From: Lentzea aerocolonigenes
GTDB taxonomy: Bacteria; Actinomycetota; Actinomycetes; Mycobacteriales; Pseudonocardiaceae
Length of the DNA stretch: 64,000 nucleotides
Assembly (NCBI RefSeq): GCF_000974445.1
Contig: NZ_BBOJ01000011.1
Span: 62,001 to 126,000 of the forward strand
Direction: 5' to 3'
Shown here piece after piece: positions 42,076 through 53,142 of this stretch. The position numbers and the translations under genes are program-made. Positions within the stretch are counted from its first letter, which is position 1. Each line of letters begins with the position of its first letter. The notes under the pieces were generated by a model. The model saw only the letters and a list, made by a program, of their open reading frames with translations. It was not told where the DNA came from and searched no databases.

Positions 42076-44565
42076 GTGCTGAGCCTCGCCTGGCAGACCG
42101 TCAAATCCCGCACCAGCGGTTTCATCGGCGCGTTCGTCGCCGTCCTGTGCGGCACCGCGCTCGTCGCGGCCTGCGGGATCCTCATGGAGTCCGGCCTGCG
42201 CGGTGGCGTGCCGACCCAGCGCTACGCCGCCGCCGACGTCGTGGTCACCGGCGACCGGATCGTGCGGCCGCCCGGTGGTGACGTGCTGGCGTTCGAGCAC
42301 GCCGCCGAGCAGCCGGCGATCCCCGCCGACCTGGTCGCCAAGATCGCGGCCGTGCCCGGTGTGAAGGCCGCCGTGCCCGAGCAGACCTTCCCCGCCGTCG
42401 TGGTCGGGCCGGACGGGCAGGTCCTCGCGGACAAGCCGTCCTTCGGCCACAACTGGGACTCCGCCGTGCTGGCGCCGTTCACGCTGGTGGAAGGACGCGC
42501 GCCCACGGCGGACAACGAGGTCGTCCTCGACTCGGGCCTCGCGGCTCAGGCGAAGGTCTGGGTGGGCGGCGAGGTGCGGATCACGACCCGTTCGGCGCCG
42601 GTGAGCTATCGGGTCGCCGGCGTCGCGGAAGGCCGGGGAGATCGGCAGGCGTCGTTGTTCTTCAGCTCCGCCAAGGCTTCCGAGCTCGCCGGACGTCCGG
42701 GCCAGGTGAGCGCCATCGGCGTGCAGGGCGGCGGTGACCTCGCCCAGCGCCTCGACGACGTTCTCGCGAACGACCACGTCACCGTCTCGTCGGGTGCCGA
42801 CCGCAGCGCGGCCGAGTTCGACGACGTCAGCCAGACCAAGTCGATCCTCGCGATCCTGGCCGGCTCGTTCGGCGGGTACGCGATCCTGGTCGCGATCTTC
42901 GTGGTCGCCAGCACGCTCGCGTTGACGGTGGAGCAACGCCGCCGCGAGTTCGCGCTCCTCAAGGCCGTCGGCGCGACGCCGCGCCAGATCCGCAAGCTCA
43001 TCAGCGTCGAGACGACGGTGGTCTCCGTCGTGGCCGGCGTGCTCGGGAGCGTGGCGGGCATCGCGGTGAGCCTCGGGCTGCGCGCGGCGTTCGCGAGGAT
43101 CGGTGTGGTGCCCGCGGACTTCGCACTCTCGATCAGCCCGATTCCGCTGGTCGCCGCCCTGCTGATCGGGATCGGCGCGGCACGGCTCGCGGCCTGGAGC
43201 GCGGCCCGCCGTCCGTCGTCGATCAACCCGGTCGAGGCGCTGGGCGAGGCCGCCGTGCAACGCAAGGACGTCGGACGGGTCAGGTTGGTCATCGGCTGGG
43301 TCCTGCTGACGATCGGGCTCGGCGCGACGACGTTGCCGTTGTTCCTGCGCGGTCCGCTCGGTGCGGCGATGTCGGTGATGGCCGCGCTGGTGATGATCAT
43401 CGGTCTGGCGCTGACCGGCCCGCGGGTGGTGGGCGCGATGGTCCGCGTCGTCGCACCGAAGCTGCCTGGGTTGTCCGGCTACCTGGCGTCCGCGAACGTC
43501 GTCAAGAACTCCCGGCGGCTCGCGGCGGCGGTGACGCCGTTGATGCTGGCGATCGGGTTCGCCGTCGTGAACTACTACAGCCAGACGACGATGACCGCCG
43601 CCGTGCAGCAGGAGACCGCGCGGTCGATCACCGCGGACCACGTCATCACCGGCGTGGTGGGCGTGCCCGCAGAGATCTCGAAGGCCGTGCGCGAAATCCC
43701 CGGCGTGACGGCGAGTTCGCTGGTGCGCACCCAGGTGATCACCGCCGCCAAGACAGGTGACAGCGTGGACGTGCAGAGCCGACCGGCCAACGGGCTCGAC
43801 CCGACCGCCGCGGGCGTGGTCGACCTCGGCCTCGTGTCCGGCAGCCTGACCGACCTCACCGAGGGCACGGTGGCGTTGGGCGACGCGCACGCGAAGTGGG
43901 AGAACAAGAAGGTCGGCGACACGGTCGACTTCTGGTTCGCCGACGGCCGCCCGGCCAGCCTGCGGGTGGTCGCGACCTACCGGCACGACCTCGCGTTCGG
44001 CGACTACGTGCTGTCCTCCGCGGACGCCCGCGCCCACACGGTGGCCGGGACGGATACCGCCGTGCTCGTGAAGTCGGCGGACGTGACCGCGCTGAACGAC
44101 CTGACCAGCCGGTATCCGGGCCTTGCCGTGACCAGCGGGGTGGCGGCGCAGGAGCAGGGCGAGCAGCGGACGCAGTTCCTGCTGAACCTGGTCGCGGTGG
44201 GCGTGATCCTCGGCTACGTCGCGATCTCGGTGTCGAACACGCTGGTGATGACGACGGCGGCACGGCGCCGCGAGTTCGCCCTGCTGCGCCTGGTCGGCAC
44301 CGGACGACGGCAGGTGGTCCGGATGATGCGGGCCGAGGCGGTGCTGACCGTCGGTCTCGCGGCGGTGCTGGGTTCGGCGGTGGCCGCGGTGCCGCTGGCG
44401 TTGCTGGCGATCGGCCTCACCGGCGTCCCGGTGCCCGCCGGGCCGATCTGGGTCTACCTGGGCGTGCTCGCCGGAGCGGCGCTGCTCGGCCTGGTGTCGA
44501 TCGCGGTGCCCACGCGGTTGTCGTTGCGCACCAAGCCCATCGAGACGATAGGCATCCGCGAGTGA
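42076..44565 (+). CDS. FtsX-like ABC transporter permease
   Basis: An 829-residue permease with two FtsX modules: an N-terminal helix and large extracellular loop (residues ~40-250), a first three-helix FtsX core (QRRREFALLKAVGATPRQIR ... ~270-380), a central helix region, a second extracellular domain (~500-690), and a final FtsX core (RRREFALLRLVGTGRRQVVR ... ~720-829). Typical of actinobacterial MacB-type exporters with ten membrane helices. GTG at 42076 follows GGGGGAG and lies 3 bp after the ATPase, so the two form one complex. A strong terminator follows. Confidence 0.92.
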   Translation: MLSLAWQTVKSRTSGFIGAFVAVLCGTALVAACGILMESGLRGGVPTQRYAAADVVVTGDRIVRPPGGDVLAFEHAAEQPAIPADLVAKIAAVPGVKAAVPEQTFPAVVVGPDGQVLADKPSFGHNWDSAVLAPFTLVEGRAPTADNEVVLDSGLAAQAKVWVGGEVRITTRSAPVSYRVAGVAEGRGDRQASLFFSSAKASELAGRPGQVSAIGVQGGGDLAQRLDDVLANDHVTVSSGADRSAAEFDDVSQTKSILAILAGSFGGYAILVAIFVVASTLALTVEQRRREFALLKAVGATPRQIRKLISVETTVVSVVAGVLGSVAGIAVSLGLRAAFARIGVVPADFALSISPIPLVAALLIGIGAARLAAWSAARRPSSINPVEALGEAAVQRKDVGRVRLVIGWVLLTIGLGATTLPLFLRGPLGAAMSVMAALVMIIGLALTGPRVVGAMVRVVAPKLPGLSGYLASANVVKNSRRLAAAVTPLMLAIGFAVVNYYSQTTMTAAVQQETARSITADHVITGVVGVPAEISKAVREIPGVTASSLVRTQVITAAKTGDSVDVQSRPANGLDPTAAGVVDLGLVSGSLTDLTEGTVALGDAHAKWENKKVGDTVDFWFADGRPASLRVVATYRHDLAFGDYVLSSADARAHTVAGTDTAVLVKSADVTALNDLTSRYPGLAVTSGVAAQEQGEQRTQFLLNLVAVGVILGYVAISVSNTLVMTTAARRREFALLRLVGTGRRQVVRMMRAEAVLTVGLAAVLGSAVAAVPLALLAIGLTGVPVPAGPIWVYLGVLAGAALLGLVSIAVPTRLSLRTKPIETIGIRE

Positions 44566-44566
44566 C

Positions 44567-44600
44567 GAACAGGCCACTTGGAGATCCAGGTGGCCTGTTC
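44567..44600. terminator. strong bidirectional hairpin
   Basis: GAACAGGCCACTTGG (44567-44581) pairs with CCAGGTGGCCTGTTC (44586-44600), a 15-bp stem with one G-T pair and an AGAT loop. It lies between the convergent FtsX and secreted-protein genes and can stop transcription from both sides. Confidence 0.85.
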
Positions 44601-44609
44601 CGCGTGCGG

Positions 44610-45530
44610 TCAGCCGACGGGCGGCGCCATCTCGAACCAGTTGTAGCCCTCCACCAGCTGCGTGGTGGGCGCGGTCGAGCCCGGCGTGGTGATCTGCCAG
44701 CGGGTCACCCAGCGGTACGTGCCCGGCGTGAGGCTCTCGTCCATCGGCGTCTCCGGGTCGTCCTTGACCGGGGTGTACTCGTAGACGGCCTTCTTCGTCA
44801 TCGTGGCGTTGAGCGTCTGGTAGTCGGACTGGGTCTTCAGGTAGTCGCCGACGCCGTGGTCACCGGCACGACCGGGGTCCATGTAGCGGACCTGCAGCGT
44901 GTTGCCGCCGAACGACCCCTCGACCGAGACCAGCGTGACGATGTGGCCGCCGCCGCGCTGGAGGCTGTTCTGGGGACCGGCCGAGTAACGGCCGTAGACC
45001 ATCTGGACGGGACCGCGGGCGAGCTTCTTGGCCAGGTCACCGCCGAAGTCCGCGGCACCGTTGGTGTCCACGCCGGCGGTCACCGCGGTCCAGCCGACGT
45101 CGCGGGCCGGTTTGGTGGCGATGGTCCACGCGGTGCGCAGGTTGCTCATCCTGGTGCCGCCGTCGTACTTCGCGTCCACGCCGATCCGCCCGATCGAGTT
45201 CGTGATCACGTTGTAGTCGGCCTGGTCCTTCGGGTCGAGGTTCTTCACCTTCGTGGTGAGCCAGCCGACCGGCGCGTTCTTCTCGTGGGCCCAGTAGTGC
45301 AGCACGTTGTACAGGGACGCGGGGCCGCAATAGGCGCCGCCGTTGTTCTCCAGACCCGCGCGGTGCTGGTCGACGTCGCTGATCCCGCACTGCTTCACCT
45401 CGAAGTCGGGTCCGGCCAGGTCGGTGACCCGCACGCACGGCGCCGGCTGACCGATGACGGGGTCTGCGGAGGCGACGGCCGGGAGCGCGATGGTCGAGAG
45501 GGTGGCGGCGATGATGGCCTTGCGGATCAT
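44610..45530 (-). CDS. secreted papain-fold-like (C39-like) protein
   Basis: A 306-residue exported protein. Residues 1-22 (MIRKAIIAATLSTIALPAVA) form a Sec signal peptide with an ASA-D type cleavage site. The mature protein has a cysteine-protease-like arrangement: GAYCGPASLYNVLHYW (nucleophile Cys in a helix start, ~residue 69) and RGGGHIVTLVSVEGS (catalytic-type His, ~197), followed by a possible Asn/Asp in QVRYMDPG. This order (Cys, His, Asp) matches C39/papain-like folds. I infer a secreted protease or transglutaminase-like enzyme, perhaps inactive; no exact family is recognised. ATG at 45530 is preceded by AAGGACC. Monocistronic. Confidence 0.7.
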   Translation of the reverse strand: MIRKAIIAATLSTIALPAVASADPVIGQPAPCVRVTDLAGPDFEVKQCGISDVDQHRAGLENNGGAYCGPASLYNVLHYWAHEKNAPVGWLTTKVKNLDPKDQADYNVITNSIGRIGVDAKYDGGTRMSNLRTAWTIATKPARDVGWTAVTAGVDTNGAADFGGDLAKKLARGPVQMVYGRYSAGPQNSLQRGGGHIVTLVSVEGSFGGNTLQVRYMDPGRAGDHGVGDYLKTQSDYQTLNATMTKKAVYEYTPVKDDPETPMDESLTPGTYRWVTRWQITTPGSTAPTTQLVEGYNWFEMAPPVG

Positions 45531-45665
45531 GGTCCTTACCTTCCGTTCGCGGATTGCGTTGGCAGGTAAAGACTCTCGGAGCGCAGACGTGGAGGCATGA
45601 GGGATGAGCCCTCAACCCGGACTCGCGAAAGTTAGGTGTATCAGACCATCCCCCACACGCCTCTG

Positions 45666-46982
45666 TTAAAGACCCGGCTGGATCGGGCTGGTGTGGTTGC
45701 CGAGGTGGATCGGCAGCGAGTGCAGCCCGTAGACGATCGAGAGCTTGCGGAACGACAGGTCGCCTGGCTGCACCGCGAGCCGCATCTCCGGGAACCTCCG
45801 CACCAGGGCCGGGTAGGCGATCCGCAGCTCCATCTTGGCGAGCTCCGCGCCGATGCACCGGTGCGCGCCGTAGCCGAACGCGAGGTGCTGGCCCGCGGAC
45901 CGGTCCGGGTCGATCGCGTCCGGCGAGGGGTACACGCTCGGGTCGCGGTTCGCCTGCGACAGCGAGCACGCCACGATGTCGCCCGCCCGCACCTTCGTCC
46001 CGGCGATGTCGACGTCCTTGCGCGCGATGCGCAGGAACGCCACCTGCACGACCGACTGGTGGCGCAGCAGCTCGTCGATCACCCCGCTCACGGCCTCGTC
46101 GTCGTCGCGCACGCGGGCGAGTAGATCGGGGGAGCGCAGCATCGCGAGCGTGCCCAGCGAGATCATGCTCGCCGTCGTCTCGAACCCGCCCGTGAGCAAC
46201 CCGTCGGCCAGACCGGCGAGCTCGTCGTCGTCCAGCTCGTCACCGTGCTTGCGGATCAGCTCGCCGAGCAGCCCGTCGTTGGGCGCCTCGCGCTGGGCCC
46301 GCACCAGCTCGCGGAAGTACACGATCGACTGCGACACGGCGGACAACGACGCCGTGGCCGCCCCGCCCAGGTCGAAGCGCGCCACGCTGCGCCGCTGGAA
46401 CTCCTCGCGCTGGTCCGCGGGCACTCCCAGCAGCTCGCAGATCGTCAGGGCGGGCACCTGCATCGCGAAGTCCTCGACGAGGTCGACCGGGCCGTCCTTC
46501 ATGGACATGAGGTCGAGCTGGTCGGCCACGATGGCCTCGATGCGCGGGATCAGCCGGGAGAGCCGCCGCATGGTGAACTCCGGCGTCAGGACCTTGCGCA
46601 GCCGCGTGTGCTCCGGCGGGTCGCTGAACCCCAGTCCGCCCGGCGCCTCGTCCGCGAACAGGCCCATCTCCCGGAAGTGGCTGAAGTCGTTGCTGAACGC
46701 CTCGGCATCCGCCAGCACCCGCTTCGACGCCTCGTACCCGGTCACCAGCCACACCGTCACCGGCAGCGGCAGCCGCGTCACCGGCCCGTGGGCCTGCATC
46801 CGCGCGAGTTCCGGCACCGGATTCAACCCGTTGCGGCGCAGCGGCGCCAGCACCTTCGACGGCACGAACCACGACGACCCGAGGTCGAACCCGGACTTGC
46901 TGAGGTGCGCGAGGAACCGCCGCCCCATCCATCCCGTCACGCGCGACCTGACGTCGGTCGCTGACTGCAGAACGTCCCTCAT
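45666..46982 (-). CDS. cytochrome P450
   Basis: A 438-residue bacterial P450. The I-helix is LLTGGFETTASMISL (~265), ExxR lies in DELLRHQ (~300), and the heme loop is AFGYGAHRCIGAELAKMELR with the Cys at ~376. The C-helix region is DPPEHTRLRKVLTPEF. Slightly long for the class because of an N-terminal ~30-residue extension (MRDVLQSATDVRSRVTGWMG). All catalytic residues are in place. Divergent from the methyltransferase at 47146. A ferredoxin partner is not encoded nearby. Substrate unknown; CYP105/107-like actinobacterial enzymes typically hydroxylate secondary metabolites or xenobiotics. Confidence 0.92.
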   Translation of the reverse strand: MRDVLQSATDVRSRVTGWMGRRFLAHLSKSGFDLGSSWFVPSKVLAPLRRNGLNPVPELARMQAHGPVTRLPLPVTVWLVTGYEASKRVLADAEAFSNDFSHFREMGLFADEAPGGLGFSDPPEHTRLRKVLTPEFTMRRLSRLIPRIEAIVADQLDLMSMKDGPVDLVEDFAMQVPALTICELLGVPADQREEFQRRSVARFDLGGAATASLSAVSQSIVYFRELVRAQREAPNDGLLGELIRKHGDELDDDELAGLADGLLTGGFETTASMISLGTLAMLRSPDLLARVRDDDEAVSGVIDELLRHQSVVQVAFLRIARKDVDIAGTKVRAGDIVACSLSQANRDPSVYPSPDAIDPDRSAGQHLAFGYGAHRCIGAELAKMELRIAYPALVRRFPEMRLAVQPGDLSFRKLSIVYGLHSLPIHLGNHTSPIQPGL

Positions 46983-47070
46983 GACGCGGCTGTCCCTTCG
47001 GCGGAAAGGATGAGGTGACCACGATGATGACCACCGCAACGGACAATAACGACGCCGCCGCTCGCACGTC

Positions 47071-47100
47071 GTCATACCTGGGCCTAACGCGCCGTCATAC
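47071..47100. promoter_or_regulatory. GTCATAC direct repeat in a divergent promoter region
   Basis: GTCATAC occurs at 47071-47077 and 47094-47100, both preceded by CG, between the divergent P450 and methyltransferase genes. It may be a regulator binding site. Short, so of limited weight. Confidence 0.3.
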
Positions 47101-47145
47101 TTTGGTCCAGACGTCGATCAAAACACGTGCGCGCGCCGTTGTGGC

Positions 47146-47889
47146 ATGGTCGGAGGGGTGCCGACCGCCGAGGGATTCGACCAGTGGTACGCCGATCGCG
47201 CCGAGTCGCCGCTCGCCGACGAGCTCGTTCGCCGCGTGCTCGACCTCCCGCCGGACCTGGAGTCGACCAGCCTGCTGAGCGGCGCCGGACTCGACGAGGT
47301 GGTGCGTGCCCTGGATCTGCGCCCCGGCGAGGTGCTGCTGGACCTGGCGTGCGGCCGCGGCGGGTACGGGCTGGAGATCGCGCGACGCACCGGGTGCCAG
47401 CTCATCGGCGTGGACTTCTCGGCCGTCGCGATCTCGAAGGCCCGGCAGCGCTCCGCTCGTGCGGACTTCCGGGTGGGCACGCTCACCGCGACCGGCCTGG
47501 AGTCCTCCTCTGTGGACGCCGTGGTCGTCGTCGACGCTCTGCAGTTCGCGGATTCCAAGCCGGCGGCGCTGGAGGAGTGCTTCCGGGTTCTCCGGCCGGG
47601 TGGACGGCTGGTGATCACCTGCTGGGAGGCTGTTGTGGTGGGCGATGAGAGCGTGTCGCCGCTGATGCGGGACCTGGACCTCGCCAGGCTGCTGCCCGAG
47701 GCCGGGTTCACCGCCGTCGAGGTCGTCGGGAAACCGGAGTGGCGGGTCGTCGAGAAGCGCATGTGGGACGAGGCGCTGGCCGTCGACGCGCCGGACGACC
47801 CGGCGATTCGGTCGATGCAGGACGAGGCGCGGCGGGTCTTGGGCCAGTTCGACGACCTGCGCCGGGTGTTCGCTACCGCTTGCCGCTGA
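47146..47889 (+). CDS. class I SAM-dependent methyltransferase
   Basis: A 247-residue Rossmann-fold methyltransferase: motif I VLLDLACGRGGYGLEIARRT (~70), acidic loop IGVDFSAVAISKARQR, motif II-like SSSVDAVVVVDALQFADSKP, and motif III CFRVLRPGGRLVITCWEA. A substrate-capping N-terminal segment precedes it. ATG at 47146 is used; GTG at 47158 is also possible but GGAGG would abut it directly. Divergent from the P450; the acceptor is unknown (small molecule likely). Methyltransferase_11/25 type. Confidence 0.88.
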   Translation: MVGGVPTAEGFDQWYADRAESPLADELVRRVLDLPPDLESTSLLSGAGLDEVVRALDLRPGEVLLDLACGRGGYGLEIARRTGCQLIGVDFSAVAISKARQRSARADFRVGTLTATGLESSSVDAVVVVDALQFADSKPAALEECFRVLRPGGRLVITCWEAVVVGDESVSPLMRDLDLARLLPEAGFTAVEVVGKPEWRVVEKRMWDEALAVDAPDDPAIRSMQDEARRVLGQFDDLRRVFATACR

Positions 47890-47938
47890 TACTCGTGGGC
47901 GCGGCGTGGCCGGTTGCCCACGCCGCGCCCACGACCCG

Positions 47939-48688
47939 TCAGTGGCAGTGACCCTGCCGCCCCAGCGTCGTCTCCGGCGTCACGCCCGGCCGAGTCCACT
48001 GCGGAACCGGCCTGCTCGTCCCGTCCCAGGTCGGGTTCCCCTCCGCGTCCGTCCGCCAGAACCAGCACGCGGGACGCCCCTCCGGCCAGCCCTCCGGGTG
48101 GTCCTCCCACGCCTCACCCCGGCCGCGCACGGTCATGTCGAGCAACCCCAGCGACCCGTTGGGCCGTTCGGTGCCGCGGCCCGTCGTCGAGTAGGTGAGG
48201 AACGTGCGGTCGCCGTCACGCAGGTAGCTGGTGATGTAGCCCATCTCCCCACCGGCGGGGCCGTCCACCCCGCGCACCGAGTACCAGGGTTCGGAGTAGC
48301 CCATGAACTCGACGAACGGGGCGACCTCGTCCCACGCGCCGGTGGTCAGGTAGGCGAACGACACCCCGCGGGTGTTGAGGTACGCGGCGTTGTCGAAGTG
48401 GAACGGCATGTGCGTGCAGCCCTCGCACTGGCCCTGGAACGGCGCGCCGTCCCACCACATGTGCTTGTAGACCACGAGCTCCTCGCGGCCCTGGAACAGG
48501 TCGATGAACGGCACGGGGCCGGCGGCGCCGACGATCTCGACCTTGCCGTCGAACTCCACCATCGGCAGCCGCCGGCGCGCGGCGGCGATCGCGTCGCCCT
48601 CGCGGGTGTGGGCCTTCTCGCGAACGAGGAGCTCGTCGCGGGCCTTCTGCCAGGTGTCCAGGTCGACGACGGGTGGGCGTCCGGTCAT
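47939..48688 (-). CDS. DUF899 family (thioredoxin-like fold) protein
   Basis: A 249-residue protein with the unmistakable DUF899 sequence: ARDELLVREKAHTREGDAIA, ARRRLPMVEFD, LVVYKHMWWDGAP, QCEGCTHMPFHFDNAAYLN, and FWRTDAEGNPTWDG. The CxxC-like QCEGC sits at the position of a thioredoxin active site (~90). The function is not established; the fold suggests a redox or peroxidase-type role. ATG at 48688 has GGAGGACGAAACC upstream; the longer frame to 48727 is unlikely. Convergent with the methyltransferase gene. Confidence 0.9.
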   Translation of the reverse strand: MTGRPPVVDLDTWQKARDELLVREKAHTREGDAIAAARRRLPMVEFDGKVEIVGAAGPVPFIDLFQGREELVVYKHMWWDGAPFQGQCEGCTHMPFHFDNAAYLNTRGVSFAYLTTGAWDEVAPFVEFMGYSEPWYSVRGVDGPAGGEMGYITSYLRDGDRTFLTYSTTGRGTERPNGSLGLLDMTVRGRGEAWEDHPEGWPEGRPACWFWRTDAEGNPTWDGTSRPVPQWTRPGVTPETTLGRQGHCH

Positions 48689-48804
48689 GGTTTCGTCCTC
48701 CGTGAGGTGCGGTTTCTTCCCTTTCACCTCGGAGTCGAAGCCAGAACCGCGTTCTCGACATCACCGCGGGAACCGAATTCCTCCAGGCGGCACCGGCTGT
48801 TCGT

Positions 48805-50374
<1,570 letters not shown>

Positions 50375-50382
<8 letters not shown>

Positions 50383-51985
50383 GTCCGGCCTCCAGCAGCT
50401 TGCCGCCGTCCAGGCGCAACCAGCGGTCGATCTTCACCTCGCTCAGGAACCGCTCGTCGTGGCTGACCACGACGAACGCGCCCCGGTACGCGTTCAGCGC
50501 GCTCTCCAGCTGTCCCGCGCTGACCAGGTCGAGGTTGTTCGTCGGTTCGTCGAGCAGCAGCAGTTGCGGCGCGGGTTCGGCGAACAGGACGCACGCGAGC
50601 GTGGCGCGCAGCCGTTCCCCACCGGACAGCACCCCGACCGGCAGATGTGCCCGCGCGCCGCGGAACAGGAAGCGCGCCAACAGGTTCATCCGGTCCGCGG
50701 GCGGCATGGCCGGGGCGAACGCGGCCAGGTTCTCCGCGACCGTGCGGGCGTCGTCGAGCAGGTCCAGGCGCTGCGACAGGTACGCGACACGGCCGTCGGC
50801 ACGCCTCACCTCACCGCTGTCCGCCGTCAGCGATCCGTGGATCACCCGCAGCAACGTCGACTTGCCCGCGCCGTTCGGGGCGGCGAGCGCGATGCGTTCC
50901 GGACCGCGGATCACGAGGTCGAGGCCGTCGAACAGCTCCCGCACCCGGATGCCCGAGCCGTCGAAGAGCGTGCGCCCGGCGGGCACGGCGGTCTGCGGCA
51001 GGTCGAGGCTGATCTTCAGCTCGTCCTTCAACGCGCGTTCGGCCTGGTCGAGCCGGGTCTTGGCGGCGCCCAGCCGTGCCGCGTGCGTGCCGTCGGCCTT
51101 GGCCGCGGACACCTCGGCGTTGCGCTTCATGTTGCCCGCGAAGATCCTCGGCAGACCGGCGCTCGACAGGTTGCGCTGGGCGTTCGAGGCACGGCGGGCG
51201 GCGCGTTCACGGGCCTGCTGCATCTCCCGCTTCTCGCGCTTGACCTCCTGCTCGGCACTGCGGATGTTCTTCTCCGCGACCTCGCGCTCGGCGGCGACCG
51301 CCTCCTCGTAGGCGCTGAAGTTGCCGCCGTAGAACCGGATCTCGCCGCCGTCGAGCTCCGCGATCCGGTCCATCCGGTCGAGCAGCGCGCGGTCGTGGCT
51401 GACCACGAGCAGGCAGCCGCGCCAGTCGTCCAGCACGTCGTAGAGCCGGTGACGGGCGTCCAGGTCGAGGTTGTTGGTCGGCTCGTCGAGCAGCAGCACG
51501 TCCGGCTGCCTGAGCAGCTGCGCGGCGAGGCCCAGCGAGATGATCTGACCACCGCTCACCGTGTCCAGCCGTCGGTCGAACGCGAGGTCGCCGAGACCGA
51601 GCCGGTCGAGCTGGGCGCGGGTGCGTTCCTCGACGTCCCAGTCGGTGCCGATGGTGGTGAAGTGCTCCTCGTCGGCGTCACCGGACTCGACGGCCCGGAT
51701 CGCGCGCAGGACGGGTGCGACGCCGAGCACCTCGGCCACGGTCAGCTCGGCGGTGAGCGGCAGGTCCTGCGGCAGGTAGCCGAGCACGCCGTCGACGGAC
51801 ACGCTGCCCGCGGCGGGCGTCAGCGCACCCGCCACGAGCTTGAGCAACGTCGACTTGCCAGCGCCGTTCGGGGCGACGAGACCGGTGCGGCCGCCGGGCA
51901 CCGTGACGGACAGGCCGTCGAAAACAGGAGTGTTGTCCGGCCACGAAAAGGACAGGCTGGACACGACGATGAAAGCGTCGGACAT
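50375..51985 (-). CDS. ABC-F family ATPase, first gene of a tandem pair
   Basis: A 536-residue ABC-F protein distinct in sequence from its downstream neighbour. Cassette 1 has LVAPNGAGKSTLLKLVAGAL, VSGGQIISLGLAAQLL and VLLLDEPTNNLDLDA. Its coiled-coil interdomain linker is unusually long and basic (KNIRSAEQEVKREKREMQQA, RERAARRASNAQRNL, ~235-330). Cassette 2 has ALAAPNGAGKSTLLRVIHGS, LSGGERLRATLACVLF and LLLLDEPTNNLDL. ATG at 51985 with GAGG upstream. A possible short upstream ORF (52083-52115) and hairpin suggest attenuation control, as for other ribosome-protection ABC-F genes. Antibiotic specificity cannot be told from sequence. Confidence 0.88.
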
Positions 51986-52082
51986 GAGACCTCGGAAAGT
52001 GCTGCGCGCGAACGACAGTCGCACGAGTGGAAAGGGGACGACGAAACAGCCACCGCTGTCGATGGCCTGTCACATCCCGGGC

Positions 52083-52115
52083 TCACCCGGAGATGTCGTC
52101 TTCACCCACCAGCAC
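52083..52115 (-). promoter_or_regulatory. short upstream ORF, candidate translational attenuator of the ABC-F pair
   Basis: On the minus strand GAGGAG (52127-52122) is followed after six bases by GTG (52115), then nine more sense codons (VLVGEDDISG) and TGA (52085-52083). A 5-bp GC hairpin (52077-52090) covers the stop. The ABC-F start is ~98 bp downstream. ABC-F resistance genes are known to be induced by ribosome stalling on such leaders. Confidence 0.4.
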
Positions 52116-52205
52116 GTCGAGCTCCTCGGTCAGGGGCGTTGATCTCGTCCTCCACGTTAGCAGGGCCTCGCAACAGGAAAGTCCGACCGTGGTTCACTCG
52201 GCTGT

Positions 52206-53123
52206 GTGATGAGTGTTCTCGAGTTGCTGCACGAACGGAGGCAGCGGCAAAGCGTGCCGGGGCACCGGGACGACGACGCGCGGCTCGTGCTGCTGATCGA
52301 GGGCGGCAGCTCGCGCGGTGCCTACTCCAGCGGCATGACGATCCCGATCGAACAACACGGGCTGCTGCCGCTGTTCGACGCCGTCTACGGGAGTTCGGCG
52401 GGATCGCTCAACGCGGCCTGGCTGCTGTGCGGCCGCGCGGACCGCAGCAAGCACGCGTGGTGGGACCCGGCCGTCATGCGGACGACCATCAACCCGCGGC
52501 GCGCGTTCACCCGGCGGCCCGTCGTGGACACCCACCACCTCATCCACACCATCTACACCCAGGTCGTCCCGATGGGCTTCCAGGAGATCGTGGACAACGC
52601 CGTGGAGTTCCACCCGATGGCCACGGACGGACTGTCCGGTGAGGCCGCCGACCTGCACGACCACGTCCGCGACACCCCGAGCCTGCAGGCCGCGCTGCGG
52701 GCGTCGACCGCGATGCCGCTGCTCACCGGCGCACCCGTCGTGATCGACGGCCGCCCGTACATCGACGCAGGGCTGACCGCGACCGTCCCGGTGAAGACCG
52801 CGCTCGAGCAGAAGGCCACGCACGTCATCGCCCTGCGGACCCGGCGCGAGGACGAGTTCGCTATGCCGCCGACCCGCGCCGAACGCCTGGTGCTGACGCG
52901 CTGGATGGCCCGCAACGCTCCGGGTGCCATCGAGCCGTGGCTGCGTCACGTCGAGATCAGGACGGAAGAAGAAGACCTGCTCGCCTCGCATCCCGAGTGC
53001 CTGCAGATCCGGCCACCGCTGGGCAGCGCCAGGGTCGGCCGCACCGAACGGCGCCCGCACGTGCTGCGCGCCGCCGTCGACACCGGGGTCCGCGCCGCGA
53101 TGAAGGCTCTGGAACTGGACTGA
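52206..53123 (+). CDS. patatin-like phospholipase
   Basis: A 305-residue patatin-family serine acyl hydrolase. The oxyanion loop is IEGGSSRGAYSSG, the nucleophile elbow GSSAG in VYGSSAGSLNAAWLL (~residue 68), and the catalytic Asp is in the DAG motif of YIDAGLTATVP (~185). These three motifs define a Ser-Asp dyad lipase/phospholipase. No signal peptide, so it is probably intracellular or secreted by another route. GTG 52206 and ATG 52209 are alternative starts; divergent from the ABC-F operon. Could act on membrane lipids or in lipid turnover. Closely followed by the amidase gene. Confidence 0.87.
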   Translation: MMSVLELLHERRQRQSVPGHRDDDARLVLLIEGGSSRGAYSSGMTIPIEQHGLLPLFDAVYGSSAGSLNAAWLLCGRADRSKHAWWDPAVMRTTINPRRAFTRRPVVDTHHLIHTIYTQVVPMGFQEIVDNAVEFHPMATDGLSGEAADLHDHVRDTPSLQAALRASTAMPLLTGAPVVIDGRPYIDAGLTATVPVKTALEQKATHVIALRTRREDEFAMPPTRAERLVLTRWMARNAPGAIEPWLRHVEIRTEEEDLLASHPECLQIRPPLGSARVGRTERRPHVLRAAVDTGVRAAMKALELD

Positions 53124-53142
53124 CGCCAGCTACTTTGTGCCC

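Noticed and set aside
41308..44577. 1089-codon minus-strand frame opposite the ABC exporter genes
   Set aside because: Composition of an antisense shadow; both exporter genes on the plus strand have full motif sets.
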